A stretch of DNA of 64,000 nucleotides from Mesorhizobium sp. YC-39 (GTDB lineage: Bacteria; Pseudomonadota; Alphaproteobacteria; Rhizobiales; Rhizobiaceae). Under the pieces are notes generated by a model. That model was not told the origin of the DNA. It did no database searches and saw only the letters and a program-made list of their open reading frames with translations. A program made the translations under genes and the position numbers. The stretch spans positions 806,001 to 870,000 of the forward strand of contig NZ_JAOWPS010000004.1 in assembly GCF_025753795.1 (NCBI RefSeq), read 5' to 3'. The stretch's first letter is position 1, and each line of letters starts with the position of its first letter. Below, piece after piece: positions 45,192-54,662 of the stretch.

Positions 45192-46148
45192 TCAGTGCGT
45201 CGCAGCCTGGCCGGCGCGTTCGATCGCCTCGTTGACCACCAGCACGTTGCGCGCCATGCGCTCCGACGCCGCGTCGATCATCTTGCCGTCAAGTGCCGCC
45301 GCTCCCTTGCCGAGCGCCTCCGCCTCCTTGAGCACTTCGAGGATGCGCCTGGCGCGGGCGACTTCCTTTTCCGGCGGCGAGAAGACGCTGTTGGCAAGTT
45401 CGACCTGCGAGGGGTGGATCGCCCATTTGCCTTCGATGCCGAGTGCGGCGGCACGTTTTGCTCCGGCGATGTAGCCCTCCGGATCGGAGAAATCGCCGAA
45501 CGGTCCGTCGATGGCGCGCAGGCCGTAAGCCCTGCAGGCAACGGTCAGCCGCGACAGCGCGAAATGCCACTGGTCGCCGGGATAGTCGGGGTTGAGGCCG
45601 CCGATATTGACGGTGCGCGCCTTGCAGCTTGCGGCATAGTCGGCGACGCCGAAATGCATCGCTTCCAGCCGGCCCGGGCTGGCGGCAATGGCCTCGACAT
45701 TGGCCATGCCAAGCGCTGTCTCGATCAGCGCTTCGAGACCGACGCGGGTCTTAAAACCCTTGGCCATCTCGATCTGGTTGACCATGGCCTCGACCATATA
45801 GAGGTCGGCCGGCACGCCCACTTTCGGCACCAGGATCGTGTCCAGCCGGTCTCCCGCCTGTTCCATCACGTCGACCACGTCGCGATACATGTAATGGGTA
45901 TCGAGGCCGTTGATGCGCACCGAGACCGTCTTGCCCTTGGCGCGCCAGTCGATGTCGTTGAGCGCCTGAATGATGTTCTTGCGGGCGCGTTCCTTGTCCG
46001 GCGGTGCGACCGCGTCCTCGATGTCGAGGAAGACGAAGTCGGCGGCGCTGTTCGCCGCCTTGTCGATCATCTCTGGGCTGGAGCCCGGAACCGCCAGCTC
46101 GCTGCGCTGCAGGCGGAGTTTTTTCAGGTGGTTGATGGTGTGGCTCAT
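45192..46148 (-). CDS. mcl: Malyl-CoA lyase
   Basis: 318 residues of the HpcH/HpaI-CitE family. ADFVFLDIEDAVAPPDKERA contains the metal-binding and arginine-linked motif of malyl-CoA/beta-methylmalyl-CoA lyases. It splits malyl-CoA into acetyl-CoA and glyoxylate. Start at 46148 (MSHTINHLKKLRLQRSELA). It sits between sga and mtkA on the same strand, consistent with a serine-cycle or ethylmalonyl-CoA-type glyoxylate metabolism. Confidence 0.88.
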   Translation of the reverse strand: MSHTINHLKKLRLQRSELAVPGSSPEMIDKAANSAADFVFLDIEDAVAPPDKERARKNIIQALNDIDWRAKGKTVSVRINGLDTHYMYRDVVDVMEQAGDRLDTILVPKVGVPADLYMVEAMVNQIEMAKGFKTRVGLEALIETALGMANVEAIAASPGRLEAMHFGVADYAASCKARTVNIGGLNPDYPGDQWHFALSRLTVACRAYGLRAIDGPFGDFSDPEGYIAGAKRAAALGIEGKWAIHPSQVELANSVFSPPEKEVARARRILEVLKEAEALGKGAAALDGKMIDAASERMARNVLVVNEAIERAGQAATH

Positions 46149-46161
46149 CGTCGGCTCCCTC

Positions 46162-47352
46162 TCACGCCGCTTCGGCGACCGGCAGCTCGGCCGAGGCGCG
46201 GAAGTGCTGGATGGCGGCACCGACGCCAGAGCCCGGCGCCAGCCGCACGCCGCAGTCGAGCAGCGCCATTTCAGCGGCCGACAGCGAGGCCAGCACCATC
46301 ACCTCGTTCAGCCAGCCGAGATGGCCGATGCGGAATACCTTGCCGAACACCTTGTTGAGGCCGCCGCCGAGCGAGGTCCGGTACGTCTGGTAGGCGCGCT
46401 TGACGACGTCGCCGCTGTCGATGCCTTCGGGCACCAGGATGGCGCTCACCGTATCGGAATGCCATTTCGGCGCTTTGGCGCAGAGCTTCAGACCCCAGGC
46501 TTCGACTGCCTTGCGCACGCCCTCAGCCAGCCGATGGTGACGGGCGAAGATGTTGTCCAGCCCTTCGTCCTCGATCAGGTCGAGCGAGGCGCGGAGCCCA
46601 CGCAGGAGCTGCGTGGCCGGCGTATAGGGGAAATATCCGGCATCGTTGGCGCGGATCATGTCCTCGAAGGAGAAGAAGCAGCGCCGGTGGGTCGCGCTCC
46701 TCGAAGCCACCAGCGCCTTCTTGCTGACCGACAGGAAGCCGAGGCCGGCGGGCAGCATAAAACCCTTCTGCGAGCCGCTGACGGCGCAGTCGATGCCCCA
46801 TTCCTCCTGGCGGAAATCGATCGAGCCGATCGACGACACGCCGTCGACGAAGAGCAGGGCAGGGTGGCTTGCGTCGTCCAGCACGGCGCGGCAGCCGGCG
46901 ACGTCGCTGGTCACACCCGTCGCCGTCTCGTTCTGCGTGCAGAAGACCGCCTTGATGCGGTGCGCCTTATCCGCCTTCAGCCTTTCCGCGTAGAGCTCAA
47001 GCGGCACGCCAGTGCCCCATTCACAGTCGATCACGTCGACCTTGAAGCCGAGGCGCTCGGCCATGTCGACCCATAGATGCGAGAACTGGCCGAAGCGCGA
47101 CATCAGCACGCGGTCGCCGGGGCTGAGCACATTGGTCATTGCCGCTTCCCAGGCACCGGTGCCGGAGGACGGGTAGATGAAGACGCGGCCGGTCTCGTTC
47201 TTGAATACCTTTTTGATGTCCTCGAACAGCGGCAGGGTGAGATCGGGGAAGGATCCGGCGCGCATGTCCTCCATCGGGAGGTTCATCGCCTGCCGGACCT
47301 GCTCGGGGATGTTGGTCGGCCCCGGAATGAAAAGATGGGTGAAACCGGCCAT
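46162..47352 (-). CDS. sgaA: Serine--glyoxylate aminotransferase
   Basis: 396 residues, PLP class V aminotransferase. HLFIPGPTNIPEQVRQAM is the typical opening, IYPSSGTGAWEAAM binds phosphate, and VSGSQKGFMLPAGL has the Schiff-base lysine. It makes hydroxypyruvate and glycine from serine and glyoxylate. Start at 47352. First gene of the mtk block, in the same direction as the adjacent LuxR-type regulator. Confidence 0.9.
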   Translation of the reverse strand: MAGFTHLFIPGPTNIPEQVRQAMNLPMEDMRAGSFPDLTLPLFEDIKKVFKNETGRVFIYPSSGTGAWEAAMTNVLSPGDRVLMSRFGQFSHLWVDMAERLGFKVDVIDCEWGTGVPLELYAERLKADKAHRIKAVFCTQNETATGVTSDVAGCRAVLDDASHPALLFVDGVSSIGSIDFRQEEWGIDCAVSGSQKGFMLPAGLGFLSVSKKALVASRSATHRRCFFSFEDMIRANDAGYFPYTPATQLLRGLRASLDLIEDEGLDNIFARHHRLAEGVRKAVEAWGLKLCAKAPKWHSDTVSAILVPEGIDSGDVVKRAYQTYRTSLGGGLNKVFGKVFRIGHLGWLNEVMVLASLSAAEMALLDCGVRLAPGSGVGAAIQHFRASAELPVAEAA

Positions 47353-47487
47353 GCGCGAACTCCTCCTGATCCAGCAAACGGTGGTGGGGAGTTTCGTTTC
47401 GATGGTGAATGGCAACAACACCTTGGCGGGTAAGATCTCGCCGCGCGCGGGTGGGCTCGGCCTACCCGTTTGGCCTACCCGCTCGTC

Positions 47488-48318
47488 CTACCCTGTCACC
47501 CTACCCGAAAGGTGCTTCTGGCTACGCTGCTTCTCGCTTGAATAAAGGGCGACGGCCATTGCCCGGTTGCGGACGTCCAGCTTGTCGTAGAGATTCTTGA
47601 GATGGTATTTCACCGTGTTCTCGGAGATGCCCGTCCTTGTGGCGATCTGCAAATTGGTCCAGCCGTCGGAAAGCACTGCCAGCAGCTCGCGCTCGCGGAC
47701 CGTGAGCTGCGACAAAGGCGTGTCGTTGACCTTGTTGATGTCGATATAGGGGATACAGATACGACCGTGCGCGACGGCCAGGATCGTCTCGAAGATGATC
47801 GGCGGGTCGTCGAACTGGAAGCAGTAGCCTTGCGCCCCGAGGCGCACGCATTGTTTCAGGATGCCAATGTCGTGGTCGTTGGAAAACACGGTGATGCGGA
47901 CCTCGAGCCCGCGGCTTTGGACCTCGGCCAGAACGTCGGCGCCGTCCATGTCAGCGAGCTTCCAGCCGATGAGGGCGACGTCGAACTTTTGTTCCGTTGC
48001 CAGCTCCAGGAAACGCTTGCCGCTTTGTACGGACGTCAAAAGCTCGAAGCGCCCGTCGCAGTCCAGCATTTCGCGCAGCGCCGAGACAACAAGCGGATTG
48101 CGTTCGGCGACGACCACGCGAACGCGCCGCTCGCCAATTGCCTTGTTCGTTGTCTGCGACCTGATCTTCAAGGGCTTCCGGTTGTTCTGGTTGCGGGCAT
48201 GGGCGGTTCCGGCCGTTTCCTGGGCTGCATCATGACAATTCTGCCCCAACCGCGCAGGGGTGCTCTTTCCCCAGCGACATGCGCTGTCGCGCGGCCTGCA
48301 GTCCGGCCCATATGCCAT
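47488..48318 (-). CDS. LuxR-type regulator with a degenerate receiver domain
   Basis: C-terminal LuxR/GerE HTH: LTVRERELLAVLSDGWTNLQ, then ATRTGISENTVKYHLKNLYD. The N-terminal domain looks like a NarL/FixJ receiver but the usual acidic pair (DD) reads ER in VVVAERNPLVVSALREM, and the phosphoacceptor position reads G in FDVALIGWKLADMDG, so phosphorylation is doubtful. Such pseudo-receivers respond by other means. It precedes the serine-cycle genes and may control them (inference). The first 60 residues look atypical; a TTG start near 48171 (LKIRSQTTN) is plausible and would give about 227 residues. Confidence 0.82.
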   Translation of the reverse strand: MAYGPDCRPRDSACRWGKSTPARLGQNCHDAAQETAGTAHARNQNNRKPLKIRSQTTNKAIGERRVRVVVAERNPLVVSALREMLDCDGRFELLTSVQSGKRFLELATEQKFDVALIGWKLADMDGADVLAEVQSRGLEVRITVFSNDHDIGILKQCVRLGAQGYCFQFDDPPIIFETILAVAHGRICIPYIDINKVNDTPLSQLTVRERELLAVLSDGWTNLQIATRTGISENTVKYHLKNLYDKLDVRNRAMAVALYSSEKQRSQKHLSGRVTG

Positions 48319-48472
48319 TTCGCCGGAATCGGCATTCCGGGCACCTGGCGGATGCGGTCGTCTCCTGGCGGATTTGGTCGGGGAGGAAAGGCGTATTTTC
48401 GTTTGATATTACCGTGCGTTAGGGCGACAGGTTCGTAAATCGAATGGTGCTGTCGCGCTATCTCTCGATTGG

Positions 48473-48521
48473 GCATCGGATTCTCCCAAAACCGGTTTCC
48501 CCTTTGGGTTCGATGCTCTAG
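48473..48521. repeat. Imperfect palindrome, rhizobial repeat
   Basis: GCATCGGATTCTCCCAAAAC and its near inverse ending TTTGGGTTCGATGCTCTAG form a 49-base hairpin around CCGG. This looks like a dispersed rhizobial intergenic palindrome related to RIME elements (recognised from memory, not checked by search). It lies about 45 bases before mgtE. Confidence 0.55.
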
Positions 48522-48566
48522 ACCTGAACTCTAGCTTTTCCGGAATCCTGACGGCGGGAGGCGCTG

Positions 48567-49997
48567 GTGGAAGGCCAGGACAATCAGACGACCGGCGCCA
48601 GGCCGCATGAGGAGCCTCACGCCGATATCTACGGCGAGGACGGCGCCGTCCTGTCGTCGTTTCTGGCCCAGATCGGCGCCGCCATCGCCGATCGCGACAC
48701 GCTGACCCTGAAGCGCGAAGTCAACGACCTGCACCAATCGGAACTGGGCGACCTGCTCGAGGCGCTGCATCCCGACCAACGCCGCGCGCTGGTCGAACTC
48801 TTGGGCGCCGACTTCGACTTCTCGGCGCTGACCGAGGTCGACGAGGCGATCCGCATGGAGATCGTCGACAATCTGCCCAACGCGCAGATCGCCCAGGCGG
48901 TGCAGGAACTCGATTCCGACGATGCCGTCTACATTCTCGAGGATCTCGAGAAGGAAGACCAGGACGAGATCCTGTCGCAACTGCCGTTCACCGAGCGGAT
49001 CAGGCTGCGCCGCTCTCTCGATTATCCCGAAGAGACCGCCGGCCGCCGCATGCAGACGGAGTTCGTCGCGGTGCCGCCATTCTGGACCATCGGCCAGACC
49101 ATCGACTATATGCGTGAGGACCAGAACCTTCCCGATCGCTTCAGCCAGATCTTCGTCATCGATCCGAGCTTCAAGCTGCTTGGCGCCATCGATCTCGACC
49201 AGATCCTGCGCACCAAGCGCTCGGTCAAGGTCGAAGAGGTCATGCATGAGACGCGACACGCCATTCCGGCGACCATGGACCAGGAAGAGGCCGCGCGGGA
49301 ATTCGAGCAGTATGACCTTTTGTCGGCCGCGGTCGTCGATGAGAACGAGCGCCTGGTCGGCGTGCTGACTATCGACGATGTGGTCGACGTCATCCAGCAG
49401 GAGGCTGAGGAGGATCTCTTGCGCATGGGCGGCGTCGGCGACGAAGAACTCTCCGACACGGTTGCGGCGACCTCACGCTCGCGTGTGCCGTGGCTGCTGG
49501 TCAATCTCGGCACGGCCTTCATCTCGGCCTCGGTGATCAGTATGTTCGGTGCGACGATCGAGGAAATGGTGGCACTTGCCGCGTTGATGCCGATCGTCGC
49601 CTCGCTGGGCGGCAATGCCGGCACACAGACGATGACGGTGACCGTGCGCGCGCTCGCCACGCGCGACCTCGATATCTACAATGCCGGCCGCGTCATTCGC
49701 CGCGAGGTTATGGTCGGCATGCTGAACGGCATGGTCATTGCGACCATCCTCGGGCTGGTCGCCGGCTTCTGGTTTCACAATCCCGATCTTGGTTTGGTCA
49801 TTGCCGCGGCGATGATCGTCAACATGCTGGCCGCGGCGCTCGGAGGCATCCTGATTCCGTTGTTCCTCGACAAGCTCGGCGCCGATCCGGCTATTTCGTC
49901 ATCGATCTTCACGACGATGATTACCGACGTAATCGGTTTTCTTGCCTTCCTTGGCCTTGCCACCTGGTGGCTGCATCTGGGCGCGGGAACCGGATAA
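48567..49997 (+). CDS. mgtE: Magnesium transporter MgtE
   Basis: 476 residues. An N-terminal MgtE domain (ELGDLLEALHPDQRRALVEL and VQELDSDDAVYILEDL), a tandem CBS pair (about residues 140-260), and five C-terminal membrane helices with MPIVASLGGNAGTQTMTVTVRAL, the conserved pore segment. It imports Mg2+ (or other divalent cations) and gates with intracellular Mg2+. GTG start with GGGAGG upstream. Confidence 0.94.
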   Translation: MEGQDNQTTGARPHEEPHADIYGEDGAVLSSFLAQIGAAIADRDTLTLKREVNDLHQSELGDLLEALHPDQRRALVELLGADFDFSALTEVDEAIRMEIVDNLPNAQIAQAVQELDSDDAVYILEDLEKEDQDEILSQLPFTERIRLRRSLDYPEETAGRRMQTEFVAVPPFWTIGQTIDYMREDQNLPDRFSQIFVIDPSFKLLGAIDLDQILRTKRSVKVEEVMHETRHAIPATMDQEEAAREFEQYDLLSAAVVDENERLVGVLTIDDVVDVIQQEAEEDLLRMGGVGDEELSDTVAATSRSRVPWLLVNLGTAFISASVISMFGATIEEMVALAALMPIVASLGGNAGTQTMTVTVRALATRDLDIYNAGRVIRREVMVGMLNGMVIATILGLVAGFWFHNPDLGLVIAAAMIVNMLAAALGGILIPLFLDKLGADPAISSSIFTTMITDVIGFLAFLGLATWWLHLGAGTG

Positions 49998-50143
49998 GGC
50001 ATTCAATTGACTTTTACGTAAGTGGCGTGCGAGGCTTCGGCGGGGAGCTACCGGTCGATTCCGGCACGGGGGAGCCCTTTCTTGGGGATGAAGGGCATCG
50101 CCGCATGATCGGCAACCCGCCAGTCCAGGCATTTGGAGTGACG

Positions 50144-50530
50144 ATGCGGGAGTATTATTCGATCACCGAACTGACCCGTGAATTCGACGTGTCGACGCGG
50201 ACATTGCGTTTCTACGAGGACGAGGGGCTGGTGCAGCCGATAAGACGCGGCCGCACGCGGCTGTTCCGTCCATCCGATAGGCATCTCATCCGCCAGATCA
50301 TGCGCGGCAAGAGGCTCGGCTTCTCGATCAACGAAATCCGCGAAATCATCCAGATGTACAAGGAGCCGCCCGGCGAGGTCGGCCAGCTCAAGCTGATGAT
50401 CAAGCGCATCGAGGAGAAGCGCGAGGATCTCCGGCAGAAGCGCCGTGACCTCGAGGAGACGCTGGCCGAGCTGGACCAGGCCGAGGAATCCTGCGTCGAG
50501 CGGCTGGTGGAACTCGGCGTCAATACTTGA
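50144..50530 (+). CDS. MerR-family transcriptional regulator
   Basis: 128 residues. A MerR-type HTH (YYSITELTREFDVSTRTLRF) with wing RRGRTRLFRPSDRHLIRQIM, then a coiled-coil dimer helix (KLMIKRIEEKREDLRQKRRD). It lacks effector-binding cysteines beyond Cys in the C-terminal part. The sequence resembles LiuR-type regulators of branched-chain acyl-CoA breakdown, but no such genes are beside it. Start at 50144 with GGAG upstream; a longer start at 50105 is possible. Confidence 0.85.
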   Translation: MREYYSITELTREFDVSTRTLRFYEDEGLVQPIRRGRTRLFRPSDRHLIRQIMRGKRLGFSINEIREIIQMYKEPPGEVGQLKLMIKRIEEKREDLRQKRRDLEETLAELDQAEESCVERLVELGVNT

Positions 50531-50545
50531 CGGCCTTCGCGTGGC

Positions 50546-51022
50546 TCAAATCCAGCGCCTGACCCTTTTCGCGTAATCCCGGTACTTCTTGCCGAATTTC
50601 GCCGCCAGTATTTTCTCCTCGCCTTCGACCGCGGCCTTCTGCGTTGCGAAGGCGGCGATGAATGCCATCGGCAGGAACCAGGCGATGCCCGATACGAAGG
50701 CGACGCCGATCATGAGCAGCGTGTTGGCCAAATAGATCGGGTTGCGGCTGATAGCGAAGGGGCCTGACGTGATCAGATGCTCCGGCACGCCATTCGGGTT
50801 GAGCGTCGTCTTCGCCCGGATCATGATGCGGATCGCCGTGAACCAGAGGGCAACGACACCGAACAGCGCCACAAGACCGGCCGCGAACAGGATGTCGCCG
50901 AGAAGGTCGCCGATCCATGGCAGCGGGTAGAGCAGGCCGAGCGCGACGCTGATGGCGATCGCCGCGAGATAGATCAGCGGCGGCCATGGTATGTGCCCGG
51001 GCTTCGGCAGGTTATCGGTCAT
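50546..51022 (-). CDS. Isoprenylcysteine carboxyl methyltransferase family protein
   Basis: 158 residues, four or so membrane helices. HLITSGPFAISRNPIYLAN and the closing EEKILAAKFGKKYRDYAKRV are the ICMT/phospholipid methyltransferase marks. It is likely a SAM-dependent membrane methyltransferase; substrate unknown. The start overlaps the stop of the DUF1624 gene by 4 bases, so they form a unit. Confidence 0.85.
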   Translation of the reverse strand: MTDNLPKPGHIPWPPLIYLAAIAISVALGLLYPLPWIGDLLGDILFAAGLVALFGVVALWFTAIRIMIRAKTTLNPNGVPEHLITSGPFAISRNPIYLANTLLMIGVAFVSGIAWFLPMAFIAAFATQKAAVEGEEKILAAKFGKKYRDYAKRVRRWI

Positions 51023-52023
51023 TGTTGTCCTCCCTCCATCAACTTGCTTTCGGTGCTGGCGGTACAGGTGCTCGCCAGGTCAGCAAGATGCGACTTCCAT
51101 TCGGCGGTCTGGTCGCCGCTGTAGAGCCGATCAAGCTTTGCCTCGCCCCGCAGCGTATCCAGCATGCATCCACAATAGTTGGAGCAGAATTCGTTGTCGC
51201 GCTGTTGCTCGCACGATACCTGGCAGGATTTGAGGAAGCTGACGTCCCTGTTTTCAGCGGGGGCGGGCATGATTTGCGAAAACAGCCAGACCGAGCCGAT
51301 CAGCAGCGGCTGATGGATCAGGTAGAAGGCGAGGCTGTGCCGGCCTATGAACACCAGTGGATTTGACCAGCGGCCGGGCACGAGGTTCGCCAGCCGTGTC
51401 AGCACCCCTGAGGCGGAGCCGAGTTTAGCCGCCGCGATGCCCAGAAGCACGGCGCCGAACCAGGGAAACAGCGGAACATAGTCGTTGGAGCGCGGATTGG
51501 ATGCCGACAGGCCGACCCACCACAGGGCCGGATGGTCGAAGATTTCGGACCTGAGATAGAAGGGCGCGGCGATGACGAAAGCCGCCACAAGCAGCGTCAG
51601 CAGCGCCGGCAATCTCAGGAACGCCAGGCCGAGCAGGCTGGCCAGTGCGATCTCGTGTAGTATGCCGAAGAAGATGAAACCATCAGGCGTGGCGAGCCTG
51701 GTGGCGACCGATATGGCAAGTGCTGCCCCGGCGACCATGGCAAAGCGCTTCCAGAAGCCGGGCCAGCGGATCTGTTTGCCATGGGCGAGATAGAGGCTGA
51801 CGCCAACCAGGAACAGGAAGGTCGAGGCGATGCAGCGCGCGTAGAACTTCCACCAGCCGAAGGCGGTCAGGCCGGGGTCGGTGTAGCCGAAGAATTCGAG
51901 ATCCCAGGTGAAATGATAGCTCGCCATGGCAAGCAAGGCGATGCCGCGCGCGATGTCGATGGCGACGATCCGCTTCGGCTTCGGTTGATCCTGAACGGGT
52001 GCGGTCAGCGTGAGGGTGCTCAT
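51019..52023 (-). CDS. DUF1624 (heparan acetyltransferase-like) membrane protein with Cys-rich tail
   Basis: 334 residues. RIVAIDIARGIALLAMASYH opens the family domain, and about eight membrane helices follow (residues 20-265). The final 70 residues are unusual: FLKSCQVSCEQQRDNEFCSN plus YCGCMLDTL, a cluster of five cysteines in a C-x3-C...C-x3-C-x-C pattern. Such twin CX3C pairs can form disulfides in the periplasm. The frame is open back to 52131, but the start at 52023 (MSTLTLTAPV) is preferred. Acyl donor/acceptor not known. Confidence 0.83.
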   Translation of the reverse strand: MSTLTLTAPVQDQPKPKRIVAIDIARGIALLAMASYHFTWDLEFFGYTDPGLTAFGWWKFYARCIASTFLFLVGVSLYLAHGKQIRWPGFWKRFAMVAGAALAISVATRLATPDGFIFFGILHEIALASLLGLAFLRLPALLTLLVAAFVIAAPFYLRSEIFDHPALWWVGLSASNPRSNDYVPLFPWFGAVLLGIAAAKLGSASGVLTRLANLVPGRWSNPLVFIGRHSLAFYLIHQPLLIGSVWLFSQIMPAPAENRDVSFLKSCQVSCEQQRDNEFCSNYCGCMLDTLRGEAKLDRLYSGDQTAEWKSHLADLASTCTASTESKLMEGGQQ

Positions 52024-52277
52024 GGTCTCGCAATTCTGATTCAGCAAGCCAAGACGACTATCACGGTTGCCCCGGGTAAAAGAAGGCAGCCATGCATGAC
52101 CTCTGTGCCGGTTCGAGCGGCGCGGTCTCAAGGTGCGCTTTAGGCCAGCGCCGGAAAGCCTTTGGCCGGCTTCGCTTTTTGCCGTGAACGCGTCGGTTTC
52201 CTGTTACCGGGTCAGGAATTACCACGGCAGATTGGCCCCCACGTCCAGCTTTGGGCGATTCTGCTTCGGGGAAGGCA

Positions 52278-53477
52278 ATGGCTACCCATGTGCGCCATCC
52301 GATCGGGCTTCCGGCCTTGCGGTCGGCGGATGCGCGCACCTTCGCCTCGCTCTACGCGGTCGAATCCTTCGCGCGCGCCACCGTGTCGAGCGTCATCCCG
52401 ATCCAGGCCTATGAAATCCTCCACAACGAGCAGGTCGTCTCGATCCTCTACACGATCGTGTCCTTGCTTGGGCTGTCGGTGACGCTGTTCATGCCGATGC
52501 TGATCCGGCGCTTTGCCCGGCGCTGGGTCTACACCGCGGGTGCCTGCCTGCTTGCCATCGGCTCGCTGTTCTTCGTCACGCATACGCTGGCCGGGCAATT
52601 GGCGGGCATGCTTTGCCGGGTGATGGGCGCCAGCGCGCTATCGATCACGCTCAACCTCTACATCATGGACCATATCCGCAAGACTGATTTCATGCAGGCC
52701 GAATCGCTGCGCATGGCGTGGTCGATGCTCGCCTGGACCAGCGGGCCGACACTCGGCATCTTCCTCTATACGCGTTTCGGCATTTATGCCGCGCATGGCA
52801 CCGTCGCCATCTTCGCGATGGCCCTGCTGGCGCTGTTCTGGACCTACCGGCTCGGCGACAACCAGTCGATCCGCCCGGGCAAGACGCGGCCGGCCAATCC
52901 GCTCGCCAATATCGGCCGCTTCGTCGCGCAGCCCAGGCTGAGGCTCGCCTGGCTGATCGCCTTCGGCCGTTCCTGCTTCTGGACGACGTTCTTCGTCTAC
53001 GGACCTTTGTTTATGGTGATCACGGGCGAGGGCGAGCTTGCCGGCGGCCTGCTGGTTTCGGCCGGCAATGCGCTGTTGTTTACGGCCATCTTCTGGGGCA
53101 GGGTGGGACAGCGTTTCGGCGGCCGGCGAACCATGACCTTTGCCTATTTCGCCATGTCGGCCATATTGTTGGCGGCTGGCGCCGTCGGCGAATCTGTGCC
53201 GCTGCTCACCGGCGCTTTCCTGCTGTGCGGCGCGTTCTTCGCCATCGCATTGGATGCGCTGGGCTCGACCGCCTTCATGCGTTCGGTGCGCTCCTATGAG
53301 CGGGCGCAGATGGCGGCGGTCTATCGCACCTACCTCGACTTTTCCGAGCTGACACCGCCGCTGGTTTATTCGGTTGTGCTGGCGTTTTTCGGGCTGGGCT
53401 CGGTGTTCGCCACCCTCGGTATTCTGGCCGCGGCCTGCGGCTTTGTCACGTGGCGCTATCTGCCCAAATCGCTCTGA
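52278..53477 (+). CDS. MFS transporter
   Basis: 399 residues, twelve membrane segments by eye. A loop segment MPMLIRRFARRWVYTAGACL between helices 2 and 3 is of the MFS type, and a second domain starts near residue 215. No substrate can be given. Start at 52278, preceded by GGGGAAGG. The gene converges with the Rieske oxygenase (3 bases between stops). Confidence 0.85.
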   Translation: MATHVRHPIGLPALRSADARTFASLYAVESFARATVSSVIPIQAYEILHNEQVVSILYTIVSLLGLSVTLFMPMLIRRFARRWVYTAGACLLAIGSLFFVTHTLAGQLAGMLCRVMGASALSITLNLYIMDHIRKTDFMQAESLRMAWSMLAWTSGPTLGIFLYTRFGIYAAHGTVAIFAMALLALFWTYRLGDNQSIRPGKTRPANPLANIGRFVAQPRLRLAWLIAFGRSCFWTTFFVYGPLFMVITGEGELAGGLLVSAGNALLFTAIFWGRVGQRFGGRRTMTFAYFAMSAILLAAGAVGESVPLLTGAFLLCGAFFAIALDALGSTAFMRSVRSYERAQMAAVYRTYLDFSELTPPLVYSVVLAFFGLGSVFATLGILAAACGFVTWRYLPKSL

Positions 53478-53480
53478 CGC

Positions 53481-54662
53481 TTATGGCTTGGGCACAAGCG
53501 CGGAATGGCGCGCGCGCACCCAGTTGTGGAAGCGGTGCAGGTCGTACTCCTCGGGCATCAGCACCCCGGCCTTGTGGCGCACCGAGCGCAAGCCCTTCTG
53601 ATTGACCTCGCAGATTGCGGCGTCTTCCTCCAGCACTTGCCTGCCGAAAGCGACGATGTTGTCGATATCGGTCGAGGGCGCTTCGAGCGCTTCGGTCGAA
53701 AAAAGCCATTCGGCGGTGAGTTCGGTCTGCTCCGGGCCAAGCGGCACCAGCCGGACTGTCCTGACATAGTCGACATGGCCGACGATGAACATCGACGGCA
53801 GGCTGGTTGCGTAGGTCTGTCCCGCCCCCCGCTCGGCCGCCGTCAGATTGGCAAAGACCGGGCCATGGACCTGACCGTCGCGCGACCACGTCTCGGCTCC
53901 GGCCCTGAGGCCGCCGGAAAACTCCGGCGCGTCATTGTCGGCATGGCGGGCCCATTCCGGATCGTCGTGCCGGCCCATCAGGCCGCGGCCATAGATCGGC
54001 ACCAGCCGCGACAGATCCTTGTGCACGCCGGGGCAGTGCAGGCATTCGTTGAAGTTCTCCCAGAAGATCTTCCAGTTGCAGTTCATGACCTTGCGCAGCG
54101 CATGGCCTGATACCAGCGTTTCCAGCGGCCAGTTGGCGAGGTTGCCGGATGCGGGATCGAAGGATGTCTCAGCCGAACCGCCAGCATTCTCGGCGAGATT
54201 GACGAAGACAAAGCCGCGCCACACTGAAAGCGCCACGCGGTAGAGCGGATGCTCGGCCTTGTCGAAACCTTCGGGCAGCGATTTGGACGGCACGCGTACG
54301 AGGTCGCCGCGCAGTGAATAGGACCAGGCATGATAGGGACAGGTGATGAGCCGCGCCTTCAGCCGCCCCTCGCTCTCCTGGCAGAGCTGCGAGCCGCGAT
54401 GCCGGCAGGTGTTGTGGAAGGCGCGCAACGCATCGGTCTCGTCGCGCAGCACGACGATCTCCTGCGTGCCGATCCTGAACGTCCTGAAAGCCAGCGGCTG
54501 GGCAAGGTCGGCCTCGCGGCAGACGAGCAGCCAGCTCTTGTACCAGATGGCGTCGAGATCGCGCTGATAGGCGTCCGCGTCCCAATAGGCTGATGAGGGC
54601 AGCGTCGGCTCAGCTCGGGTCAAACCATTATAGGGATCGCGCTCGCTCGGGTTGGGTTGCAT
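53481..54662 (-). CDS. Rieske non-heme iron oxygenase, large (alpha) subunit
   Basis: 393 residues. The [2Fe-2S] Rieske motif has NTCRHRGSQLC and ITCPYHAWSY; the catalytic iron domain has NFNECLHCPGVHKDLS. It is in the aromatic-ring or glycine-betaine (GbcA)-type oxygenase group; no ferredoxin or reductase gene is adjacent, so the substrate and electron chain are open. Start at 54662 (MQPNPSERDPY). Confidence 0.9.
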   Translation of the reverse strand: MQPNPSERDPYNGLTRAEPTLPSSAYWDADAYQRDLDAIWYKSWLLVCREADLAQPLAFRTFRIGTQEIVVLRDETDALRAFHNTCRHRGSQLCQESEGRLKARLITCPYHAWSYSLRGDLVRVPSKSLPEGFDKAEHPLYRVALSVWRGFVFVNLAENAGGSAETSFDPASGNLANWPLETLVSGHALRKVMNCNWKIFWENFNECLHCPGVHKDLSRLVPIYGRGLMGRHDDPEWARHADNDAPEFSGGLRAGAETWSRDGQVHGPVFANLTAAERGAGQTYATSLPSMFIVGHVDYVRTVRLVPLGPEQTELTAEWLFSTEALEAPSTDIDNIVAFGRQVLEEDAAICEVNQKGLRSVRHKAGVLMPEEYDLHRFHNWVRARHSALVPKP

